From Fennellomyces sp. T-0311 (taxonomy: Eukaryota; Mucoromycota; Mucoromycetes; Mucorales; Lichtheimiaceae), in the NCBI GenBank assembly GCA_025266875.1, contig JALLLT010000001.1, forward strand, positions 496,001-560,000: DNA of 64,000 nt, given 5' to 3'. A model generated the notes under the pieces. That model saw nothing but the letters and a program-made list of their open reading frames with translations. It ran no database searches and had not been told where the DNA came from. This document shows, in pieces, positions 38,124-46,880 of the stretch; position 1 is the first letter of the stretch, and each line of letters begins with the position of its first letter. The translations under genes and the position numbers were made by a program.

Positions 38124-39135
38124 ATGGATCGCAAACGGGTGAATGGACCAGAACAAAGTGTTGCCCCCATTCTGATAAATGTACCTGAGCGACCGCCTCT
38201 ATTAAACAGCGATGGTAAACGCAATGATCAGCGTTCCATTGACGACATTCGACCCATTTGTAAGAAGCCAAGAATCAAACAAGATCGAACACGTCCATTA
38301 AACCACGCACATAGTCCTTAGAACTGGTTTAGTCACCCAAGCCAATGGCTCAGCATACATTGAAGTAGGAAACACAAAGGCAGTCTGTGCAGTGTAAATT
38401 GTCAATTCCAGCGTTTCGAATACGAAAAGAGAAAAAAGCTAATGCGATCGCGTAGTTATGGTCCGCGTCAATTGAAACGATCCGGCTTTTCTGCCAACGG
38501 TACACTCAACTGCGATTTCAAATTCTCGACATTTTCTTGCACAAAGCGACGTGGCCATATACGCGATTCGGAAGAAAAGGGATATGCACAAGTGTTGGTA
38601 CAAGCACTGGCACCCGCCGTCCGACTGGAATTATTGCCCAAATCAGCAATCGACGTATACGTGAACGTGTTGGAGAACGATGGCACAAGCTCGTGTCTGG
38701 CAGCAGCGATTGTGGCAGCAAGCACGGCACTAGCTGACGCGGGTATCGAGATGTTGGATCAAGTTACTGCATGTTCAGCGGTACGTTGCTCTTTTTTTTT
38801 TTTGAAAACGATGAAAATGTTGCTTAAACAGTATCCAGTTACTGGCCGAAAACCAGATTATCATGGACGGCACAGACTCGGAAGAGCAACAAAAGGATGG
38901 ATCCATGGTCGTTTCGTATATGCCATCTCTAAACGAAGTAACGCACATTCTGCAATCCGGTATATCCGAGGCTGCAGCCACATCGCAGGTTAGAGTAGCG
39001 CAACGCGTGGTTATTGTTTATCTAAACTCTATTTCTCTATAGGCTATTGAACAATGTATCGATGGTTGCTCAAAGATCTACAGTGTCATGTCAACTGCAC
39101 TCTTGCAGTCGCTCAACGATGAAAATAAACTATGA
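38124..39135 (+). CDS. MTR3: Exosome complex core subunit MTR3 (RNase PH-like)
   Basis: Component of the RNA exosome ring in nucleus and cytoplasm, an RNase PH fold without catalysis in eukaryotes. The N-terminus has LINVPERPPLLNSDGKRND and SIDDIRPI. An intron (gtaaga...cacatag) gives FLRTGLVTQANGSAYIEVGN; another gives VYGPRQLKRSGFSANGTLNC. Then come SAIDVYVNVLENDGTSSCLA and TALADAGIEMLDQV. The C-terminal part is GSMVVSYMPSLNEVTHILQS and AIEQCIDGCSKIYSVMSTAL. The GS.VVSYMP..NEVTH pattern points to MTR3 (EXOSC6) rather than RRP41 or RRP46. The final codons overlap those of the convergent histidine-phosphatase gene. Confidence 0.88.
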
Positions 39136-39786
39136 TGAAGCTTGCATATCCCTCCAGTTTGCGGTATCGACGTGCTCCAATTCGCGATGACGCCAGGCAT
39201 CCGTATGAAGGAAAGCAGTTTGCATGATTTGACAAACATCGCCATGAGCCACGAGCAAAACAGTCGCACCTTCCATCTTGGCTTCGATTTCATCCACAAT
39301 AAACCTTGTTGTTCGATCTGCAACGCTGCTAGGCGACTCGATACCATAGCGACTGTGTTCACCATGGTCAGGCCCGGTAGCATCATCTTGCCAACACACT
39401 TTGTAATTTTCATCCGAAGTCATGTCAAATTCACCATAGAAACGTTCACGAAGTGACATGGCAGGTGTAGGTTCTTCGACAATACCAAGACCCTTTGAAA
39501 ATATTTCGGCTGTTTGACGCGTACGAACAAATGGAGAACAGAATACCTTGACCTTGTCCTTGTTCTCGCCCAAATGGTCGGCTAAAAGTTTGGCAGATGC
39601 TTCTACCTGTTCGCGACCGCGTTCATGCAAACCGTAACCGGTGTTGAGCGGTCCGCCGGTTTCCGGAATGGCAATGGAAGGATTGGAACAAATGAGTTTG
39701 GCATTGTTGGCAAGTGAAAAGCCATGTCTTGCGATAATGTAGTGATTGCGCAACGGCGTTGGCAAATGGTTGTATGCGGTGGTCAT
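39130..39786 (-). CDS. Histidine phosphatase (phosphoglycerate mutase-like)
   Basis: Single exon, 218 aa. The catalytic RHG motif is in YIIARHGFSLANNAKLI. A second conserved Arg follows in FCSPFVRTRQTAEIF, an acidic Glu in LRERFYGEFD, and the second catalytic His in VLLVAHGDVCQIMQ. This is branch 1 of the histidine phosphatase superfamily, a cofactor-independent-of-metal fold that dephosphorylates small molecules or proteins. It lacks a signal peptide, so is probably cytosolic. The substrate is not evident; length and the FYGEFD segment resemble fungal broad-specificity or SixA/TIGAR-like members rather than glycolytic mutase. Its TAG stop lies on the complement of the last Leu codon of MTR3, so the coding regions overlap by six bases. 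Confidence 0.9.
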   Translation of the reverse strand: MTTAYNHLPTPLRNHYIIARHGFSLANNAKLICSNPSIAIPETGGPLNTGYGLHERGREQVEASAKLLADHLGENKDKVKVFCSPFVRTRQTAEIFSKGLGIVEEPTPAMSLRERFYGEFDMTSDENYKVCWQDDATGPDHGEHSRYGIESPSSVADRTTRFIVDEIEAKMEGATVLLVAHGDVCQIMQTAFLHTDAWRHRELEHVDTANWRDMQASS

Positions 39787-39849
39787 GCCAGAAAAAGAGT
39801 GTGGTGGAAGAGAGAGTAAAAAAAAATTATTATTATATAGACTAGTACT

Positions 39850-40419
39850 TTAATAGAGAGCTAAGAAGGCAATGAATCCGACTAGCGCAACACCGCTGCT
39901 CATCATGGTTGTTTGTGAGCCACCGGATGAACTGTGTGAACTAATGCTTGCGCTGTTGCTTGGTGGAGCTGACGGAGATCCTGTTGCCATGGGTACTGCC
40001 GGGGTCGATGATACATAGGGGCGGATGGAGATAGGAACAGATGTATTTGCTTTTGCATCCACCGACTCGAACACTACTTTGTAAGAGCCCGGAACTGCGT
40101 TCTGCGGAATATTGTGATTGTACGAATGCTGCCAATACGTGTGGTTATCGATGGTCACCACCGACGAGGCGTCTTCGGATACATCGGCATTCTGCGCAAT
40201 GACAACGGAGGTTGCGTTTACGTCGACTGGACACAGGTAGATATTGAGCTTGATACCGCTCGAGTCGCCCAACAATACGTACGTTATCGGTAGCTTCTGT
40301 CCAGCCACATACACTCCATGATCCAGCGGCGACGTGATATTAAAGTCCTGCGTTACTGACGGCACGCCGATGGAAGCGGCACCGGCTGCGGCGGACAACA
40401 GAAGTAAAGTACGCTTCAT
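39850..40419 (-). CDS. Kre9/Knh1-like GPI-anchored wall protein
   Basis: Single exon, 189 aa. A signal peptide (MKRTLLLLSAAAGAASIGVP) is followed by an Ig-like Kre9/Knh1 N-terminal domain starting FNITSPLDHGVYVAGQKLPI, with the usual N-glycosylation sites. A Ser/Pro/Thr-rich linker follows, and a hydrophobic C-terminus (MMSSGVALVGFIAFLALY) preceded by small Ser/Gly residues, the pattern of a GPI-attachment signal. Such small Ser/Thr-rich proteins sit on the plasma membrane or wall and are linked to beta-glucan assembly in yeast; direct enzymatic activity is not established. Two upstream in-frame ATG choices exist; 40419 gives the cleanest signal peptide. A TATA box lies 53-60 bp before it. 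Confidence 0.88.
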   Translation of the reverse strand: MKRTLLLLSAAAGAASIGVPSVTQDFNITSPLDHGVYVAGQKLPITYVLLGDSSGIKLNIYLCPVDVNATSVVIAQNADVSEDASSVVTIDNHTYWQHSYNHNIPQNAVPGSYKVVFESVDAKANTSVPISIRPYVSSTPAVPMATGSPSAPPSNSASISSHSSSGGSQTTMMSSGVALVGFIAFLALY

Positions 40420-40471
40420 AATACGGAGGGGAAGCAAAATGGAGATGAAAAAGTGGTATATAAGGTCTGTA

Positions 40472-40479
40472 TTTATATA
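40472..40479 (-). promoter_or_regulatory. TATA box of the Kre9-like gene
   Basis: TATATAAA on the minus strand, 53-60 bases upstream of the start codon at 40419; a second weaker TATA-like stretch lies nearer the gene (40456-40463). Confidence 0.55.
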
Positions 40480-40599
40480 TAATGAACCCCTTCCTCGCTC
40501 ATAAACATACGAAAGTCGGAGGAAGCTTCTCCTCTTCCTCCCCTATACAAGACAAGCAACAGATTGTATGTTCAAGCGGAGTCCTCGACTCCTTCTCAT

Positions 40600-41931
40600 T
40601 CAAGAGCGGAATACATGCACAAGTTTCAGAATTGGCTCGCGACAGATGGGGCATTCGTTCTTGGACGACACGAGCTGTGCGAGATGATAATGTGTCAAAT
40701 AAAAAGCTATAAGTGGAATATACCATCATTTTACCTGTTTTCCGCAATCCATGCAAGTGACCATGTGCCCGCAGTCCAGAAAGACGCAGTTCTGCTGAGC
40801 ATCACAGCATATCCGACACAAGGTATCGTCAGATCCTGCACTACCTCCCTCACGATCAGCCAATTCCTTCTTCCGCTCATTAGCCAGGCGTTCTACTCGG
40901 GAAACCAGGTCGGATTTCTCCAACGCATGCGATTGCTCTACAAAATTGGCTTTGAGGATAGCTTTCAGGGTCCGTACTGACAATGAACTGGGATCAATCT
41001 TGGACCGGATCATATCATCCAAGGAGAGCATATCATTATTGCGGGTGGATGGCGGTGATTGTTGCTGTCTACGTCTTTGCTCTTCCTGTTGTTGTCGCTG
41101 AGCTTCCTCTTGTCGTCGGCGAGCTTGCTCTTGCTGTTGTCGAGCCTGCTCTTGCTGCCTCCGAACCTGCTCCTGCTGTTGTCGCGCCTGCTCTTGCTGC
41201 CTCCGAGCCTGCTCTTGCTGTTGTTGCTGTTGCCAAGCCTGCTGTTGCCGGTGATATTCCTGCTGACGTCTATACTGTTCCTCATACTCCCGCTGCTGCT
41301 TCTTTTGGCTGGGACCACCAAATATATTGTCGATAAAATTAGAAATGGGTGACGAAGACGAAGTTTCCTGTTCTGGCTGCGGTTGCGGAGGCGGTGCTCG
41401 GTGGGTACGGTAATAGATTTCGCTATCGTTAGATATCGGGCGTGTATTAAGGATAATGCGCACTAGATCGTCTTTCTCGATGGCGCTCTTGGCTGGCAGA
41501 TTATACGCACTAATATACTTTTTCAGCTGCTTTGGCGTCAGCGCCAGGAGATTCGCCGAGTTCATTTGCTGCATCTGGATGAGTGTATCACAAGTATTAC
41601 AACATCGCACAGGACTATTGTTGCAATTAGCTGTTCCGCTCAATGGTTCGTACATGCAACCACTCACTTGCTGTATCCGTACTTCTGTAGCGATCGGCGA
41701 TTACTCGAACATGGTCCACAAACTACACTGCCTAATTCTCTGTTAATTGACCAAAAAGCTCATGGATTCCTCAATGGAGCTTTTACCACAAGATAGGCAA
41801 TGATACTTGGGTTTTAAAAAGTTAAATGGAACACCGCATTCAGTACATCGCTTTGCATTGTCCAGTGGCTTGAGCCTTGGGATGGTGAACACACCACCGG
41901 GTCCGTGCTTTTCTCTTGTTGTTCGATTCAA
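40600..41931 (-). CDS. RNF34/RFFL-like E3 ligase (FYVE-like, SAP, RING)
   Basis: Four exons. The N-terminal FYVE-type zinc finger has paired cysteines in CTECGVPFNF, YHCLSC, GSVVCGPCSSNRR and VRCCNTCD, the RNF34/RFFL version that lacks strong PI3P-binding motifs. A SAP-like helix pair follows (LTPKQLKKYISAYNLPAKSA), then a long Gln/Arg/Glu coiled region of imperfect repeats, a second SAP-like segment (LSVRTLKAILKANFVEQ), and a C-terminal RING. The RING starts CRICCDAQQNCVFLDCGH, crosses an intron, and ends NECPICREPILKLVHVFRS. Domain order equals that of animal RNF34/RFFL, which ubiquitinate regulatory proteins at membranes. Zinc ligands of the RING are complete, so it should be an active E3. 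Confidence 0.9.
41074..41280 (-). repeat. Coding minisatellite, Gln/Arg/Glu-rich
   Basis: Within the RNF34-like gene the DNA is a run of imperfect CTG/TTG/CTC-based units, giving repeated RRQQEQA and RQQQEQA heptads in the protein. Heptads predict a long single alpha-helix or coiled coil. Copy number is likely to vary between strains. Confidence 0.7.
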
Positions 41932-42967
41932 TATTGCGAAGTTAAAGTGTGAAACGAGTTAGGCACCTGTGCCTGCGGGAAAAATAAAGTGGTGTCACCA
42001 GCACTTTTGCTATGGTGATTTCACTCGAATATGCTAGAATAATGTTTTGTAATCCAATTTGCCCTTTGGAAGTGCCAAAGATGACGCATTTTACTTTATT
42101 TGTCGCTTGTCCTTTCGGATAAAATAGCCTGCTTTATTATTGTTCAATTGCCAAGAAGCGCTCTTAAAAATAGACGCTCGCTTTCAATGGTACACAATTT
42201 CATTTCCTTGTGGTTATAATGACCACAAAAGGTTCCAGCGACATTGTCCTCCTTTACTATCTATTTGTAACGACCGATTTAAGGTTTCTGCCGATAGTCC
42301 TACATCGGCTTTTTCCGTAGCCGTTAAACTCATCGTCCAAGATATTACTTGGTCTGATTACCCCACATTCTACTCACAGTGGATCCATTCACTTACTCGT
42401 CGGATACTAATGCTATTCTACTCTTCTATGATTAAAGTAATTAGCACTGGAAACATATATACATATATCTAACACATGGCTTCGCTGCAGCTGAGGAAAT
42501 TGAGTATTAAAGTTTGCAGTGCGTTAAGTATCGCAGAGACCAGACTATCATATGATCTTTGTAATGCCACGAACAGAGAAGCGGGAAATTTCCTGCATGT
42601 CAACGGGATCATTTGGAGTTCAGGTAAATAACCGGCTTGTTGGTTTCATCTTGCGGAAGAATTTCCATTGTTCTTTGCTATAAACAAAAACGTAAGTGCG
42701 GAGCAAAGCCCCCAGAACTCGCTAGGATCCAGGTAATCTACCTGTCAAAAAATCATATAACCTGTTGCAAAATAAGATAGACGACTATTGTTCTTGTACA
42801 CACCTAGCAGACTGGATAATGAGCAAATATAGATTTGAACGAGGAGACTACTCATAACTTATCCCACCGGATACGTATGGTATGTTCTTTGTTTGATCTC
42901 ATTGTGAGCCGCCCTTTAAATAAGCACTGTAGCTCTAATGTTTACAAAACATTTGTTTGTTATCAGT
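41932..42967. other. Intergenic region, nothing supportable
   Basis: About 1 kb between divergent genes. A plus frame at 42140-42472 has some protein-like composition but no recognisable family. TTTAAATAA at about 42914-42922 sits 46-54 bp before the downstream small gene and may be its TATA element. Confidence 0.35.
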
Positions 42968-43447
42968 ATGCCTTACCAAAACTGGAACAACCGTGCCGAC
43001 ACGGCTGCACTTTTCCATTGGTACAGCCTCGAAAATTCAATGGAAGTGATTGAGGAAATGCGACAGCATATACTAAGAAACCATGACTATACCATGTACT
43101 TGCCAGCGAAGCAGTTTGCTTTGGTACCAATACGTTCACCATTCTCTCTTAGCAAGCGATTTCCTCCAGATAAACTATACGTTTGTGAAGCTATTGGTGG
43201 ATGGGGAAAACTGATCACTCAGGTCACACTGTACGCGTATTTTCTCGCTTACCCTTCCAAGACATGTCCTATTTACATAGCAGTCGACGAAACCATTGGG
43301 GAAATTGAAGTTGAGCTGTTGAGAAGAATCAATAATATCATAAAAAAACTCAATGCCGAAGACAATGACGTGTTTTATCAAGCAAAATTCGAAGATCGCT
43401 ATGGCATTGAATGGAACACAATGTTGGACGATGAACTTGTTCTGTAA
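42968..43447 (+). CDS. Orphan-family small protein, copy C
   Basis: Intronless, 159 aa. Shared motifs: an N-terminal Trp (MPYQNW), HWYSLENS near residue 17, SKRFPPDKLYVCEAIGGWGK in the middle (closest to copy A), and KFEDRYGIEWNTMLDDE at the end (closest to copy B). There is no signal peptide or TM and no known domain. The conserved order across four divergent copies is the main evidence that this is a gene. Confidence 0.62.
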   Translation: MPYQNWNNRADTAALFHWYSLENSMEVIEEMRQHILRNHDYTMYLPAKQFALVPIRSPFSLSKRFPPDKLYVCEAIGGWGKLITQVTLYAYFLAYPSKTCPIYIAVDETIGEIEVELLRRINNIIKKLNAEDNDVFYQAKFEDRYGIEWNTMLDDELVL

Positions 43448-43919
43448 TCCATGCAGGTTAGCAAGAAATCGGAGGAAATGACGGGTTAATGGATAATAGC
43501 ATAGGTACACGTTTTTGTACTATTTAAGAGAAGGTGATTTGGTTTTAGAATTATCAGTTTATTTGAAACAAAGTTGCTTTATAATACATATCGCCTACTG
43601 CATACATTGGAGATACATCACAATTAACTTTCCAATTACATTCTGTATTCATTTTTGTGATTATGCTTTGTTCATCGATAATAAATGTTATGCTGCTCAT
43701 AACGCGACCGATTCTGCTACCAAATATACCTAAGCGCCATTGTACCAAAAGCATTACGTACAATGACACTCCTTATCTTTATACTTTGTTTCTTTTGGAG
43801 ATACGTACGTAATTATGCGGTACTTGTTAATGTACCTTCTATCGAAAGGGTTTCACGATATTCACGTGATGAAATATGTATATAACAGGTTTCTGCTTAG
43901 ATTTTTTTTGTTACATAAT

Positions 43920-44240
43920 ATCGTAATTAAGTATCTTCGATAGCTTTCTCCAACATGCGCACCTTGAAGAACTGATCTAGTTCAAAAGTTATATATTTAT
44001 TTGGAAGTTGCTAGATCTACTCCTATAGGCATATGATCTCTTCCTTGCGGTGCGGAGAATTATGATAATACAATGGAAGATGAAATAGAGGCACCATGCC
44101 TGAAAAAAACTTCTAGGATAGGTGTAAAAAAAAGGCAGATTGGCGTAGGAGGGGGGGGAATTGTTGGCTATTCGTTCACGGATCTTTTTGGTTAGAAACC
44201 CTCGAAGAACTGATCTAGCTCGAATTATATTGGAAGATCG
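43920..44240 (-). pseudogene. Two relic C-termini in tandem
   Basis: The 15-base sequence GAAGAACTGATCTAG occurs at 43966-43980 and again at 44204-44218. Read on the minus strand both copies give FELDQFF followed by a stop soon after (one as FELDQFFKVRMLEKAIEDT, the other as FELDQFFEGF), and both are preceded by a Leu-Pro. They look like the ends of two copies of one lost gene. The parent was not identified. Confidence 0.35.
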
Positions 44241-44364
44241 TCTCCAAGCCTTCATACGTTAAAAAAAGTGTCTTTGTACGATCTCTTTGTTTCATTTCTT
44301 TAAAAAACCATACGTTATATCTTTGCTATACTACGTACTAGCTTTGCGCTTTTCTTTACCGAAA

Positions 44365-44874
44365 ATGTTTTACGAAGGCTGGTCCCCTGAGATACAGATT
44401 GCCGTTAGTCGTATGATTTGGTACAATACCAAAGAGCTTGTCCATGCTCTCCAGTACCTCAAAATATTCTTTAGCACAGACCAACTTAGCATTGGAGATT
44501 TCAACAATCCGTTCGACGACCTTAAACAGTATACACCTTGCGATCAAACAACACGGTTTCCTATTGGCGAAACTTACGTCTGTCAAGGCCACGATTCCTG
44601 GGGAGCACATATCGACAGGATCCGTTTGTACACCAGTATCTTTTTGTACGACAAGACGGATCGAAAATATCCTGATGCTGCAACCAGGTCCGATGCAAGG
44701 AACTTTGTATTGACCTTGGTCGCTGATCTTATAGAAAAAATTGAGCATAGGCAACTCATTGATCAAAAGATATTCGAAGAGGTTTATGAGCTTGAATGGA
44801 TTGAAAGCAATGCTAACGAAAGGGATATACCAGTCCCTGCACAAAGGAGAGGCTCTGGTTCTAATTCAAAATAA
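44365..44874 (+). CDS. Orphan-family small protein, copy D
   Basis: Intronless, 169 aa. Shared motifs: MFYEGW at the start, MIWYNTKELVHAL near residue 17, TTRFPIGETYVCQGHDSWGA in the middle, HIDRIRLYTSIFLYDKTD after it (very like copy B's HIDRVLYGISLLIYSDRKD), and IFEEVYELEWIES near the end. Unlike the others it has a 20-residue basic/Ser-rich tail. Function unknown. Frame is open upstream, but this ATG matches the family start. Confidence 0.65.
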   Translation: MFYEGWSPEIQIAVSRMIWYNTKELVHALQYLKIFFSTDQLSIGDFNNPFDDLKQYTPCDQTTRFPIGETYVCQGHDSWGAHIDRIRLYTSIFLYDKTDRKYPDAATRSDARNFVLTLVADLIEKIEHRQLIDQKIFEEVYELEWIESNANERDIPVPAQRRGSGSNSK

Positions 44875-45203
44875 AAATCGTCTTTGTTCGTTTGATTATG
44901 CCGACATTGGTACATAATCAGAGACTCGTAGCGAGAAAGCGATCGTACATACGTTTGTAAGCACCGATTCAATCTGCGCTTCTTCAGTGCCATTAATGCA
45001 CAAAACAAGCGATACGTTCGCTACGTATCTGTGACTCCGTCCTTGTGTGTTCGTATTTGAGATGAAATTATATATCTGTCGAGGCGTCGAAAAAGGGACA
45101 TCCGAATACACCATATGGGAGACCACTTTTACCAAGCTCTTTTATTGGTGAGGACGTATCGTTAAACTACATAATGTAATGCAATAACGCTGATATCTTA
45201 CTC
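44875..45203. other. Short intergenic region
   Basis: A minus frame at 44896-45135 encodes 79 aa (ends VSDYVPMSA) without recognised similarity. Nothing else is seen between copy D and the F-box pseudogene. Confidence 0.3.
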
Positions 45204-46880
45204 TGTACGGCTACAAAACACGACTGTTTTTAAGCCTGTTGCTTCTCCTAATTCCTCAACGGTATCGTTGTCAAAATAATCCAGTTCAGTTAATATAAGA
45301 GACCATTAACTTTGAGCGGATACGAGCTTCTTGAGAAACTTGACCATACTCTTCTGTGTAAGAAGAGGAGGCGGAAAAAGCTTGTGGAGATCTACCAGTG
45401 TGAGAAAACACACAAGGACATGTAATAGAGTAGCGTCAGCTATCGTAAAGTACTGAAGAAGCGCAGCATTCTTGATTGTTTATTACATGCCGGAGGTTAT
45501 ATGGTGCTTGTAAAGATGACCGGGTCCACCAAGTGATTCAATGGGAAGAAAGAATAGCACTGTCAAGGAGAAAAGTTGTGATGATGTGGTAAGCGACATG
45601 AGAAGACCATCAGTAGCTCGTATGGTTTCGTCTAAATGGATGATCACTGGCACCAAATTTGGAAGTCCTTGATATATTCGCGATATGCAACTCCAGTCCC
45701 TTATTCAGTCCAATATCATACCAGCCGAAACGGGCATACTACAATCGAGAACATGATCCGATTGCCGAAGGGCAACAATGTATCTGTTGCATAGCATAAT
45801 TGCCATAAGGGGGTATAGCAATTTCGAAGGACTCCAGTGTATTCTTGCTTTTGGTCATTGGCGGTACTAAATCATGTAGGTGGATGGGACACCATTCTTG
45901 ATCTTCTCCGTGATAGACCAGTCGTTTCAAACCACCCACCAGCTACTATCCATATCCATACTGGTTCAGGAATTCAGGTCTACTCCTCTGGAGATCATTT
46001 GCGTTAAAGAGATCGAGCTTTTGGAGGCTGCCAATGGCTTTGTATGACAGTGGGTCGGTTAGGTGTCATGGGTAAGGACTCTTAGTTTTGGGATTGGGAT
46101 ACATAATAGTTTCTCAAGTACTGAGTTTTCGTTGGTGATTTGTAGAAGGATTATCTCGAGTTGCAAAGGATTCGCGTGCGACATTTTCGTTATATCATAG
46201 TGGATACCTGACCTGCCGGTACTCGGAAGGCCGGACGTTTCAGGTTCACGCAAGAAGACAGGACCTCGTCCACAAGTATAAAGTTTTCTTCTGGGTCTGG
46301 ATTAAGTCCGTTGATTACAGTGTCTTCCAGCTGCTTTCCGAGATGCTTTGATAGGTGCCTGCACAGTAATATTCTATTAGAGAAGTTGGTAATTATCTTT
46401 ATATCATTGACTGGACTGGAGAAAGAACTCACCAGTTAACAGTGTCGTCAGAGAAGAAACCGCCCAGCTCGCAGTCAGATTTGTCAGTTTTTTTTGCCGT
46501 AACTCTCGGTGGTACCGGAAACGATCTCGAGTTTTATCAGATATTTACTGATTGCGGGTAAAAGTCGGAGAACACTACGTCTGGTATCTCTGAGATTGAA
46601 GTAGCAATCTACAGATCGTGTATGCTTAATGCATGTGTGCTTCAGTGTTTTCATGCAAGTGTGATGATGAGAAGTGTTGTCATCGTCAACAAAAGATAAG
46701 TGCACAAATATCATTGCGATTACATTTCATGAGGGAGTATAGGAACAAAGTCTGTTCTAAAGTCCAACGATTTCTCTACAGATTTGTACTTTTAGCTGAA
46801 TGGCTTTTAATCGGGTTCCGGAACTACCGCTAGTCCATCATCCAGTACCTGCATTGTCGCGAGGTGTCTTCCTTGCAAGT
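45204..46880 (-). pseudogene. F-box/LRR pseudogene
   Basis: Pieces of an F-box/LRR protein appear in order on the minus strand but in different frames and with stops. They are DFVPILPHEM then, one frame over, MIFVHLSFVDDDNTS (the F-box, about 46660-46790); RRSVLRLLPAISKYLIKLEI; FILVDEVLSSCVNLKRPAF; VLEKLLCIPIPKLRVL; and GLKRLVYHGEDQEW. LRR tails follow, reading ATLLHVLVCFLTLVDLHKLF and LTELDYFDNDTVEELGEATG before a final stop near 45204. The order matches intact relatives in this window, so this is a whole gene that decayed through frameshifts and stop codons rather than a fragment. Confidence 0.7.

Noticed and set aside
41059..41352. Leu-rich frame resembling a membrane protein
   Set aside because: Antisense of the CAG-type repeat in the RNF34-like gene; Leu runs are a by-product of the repeat.
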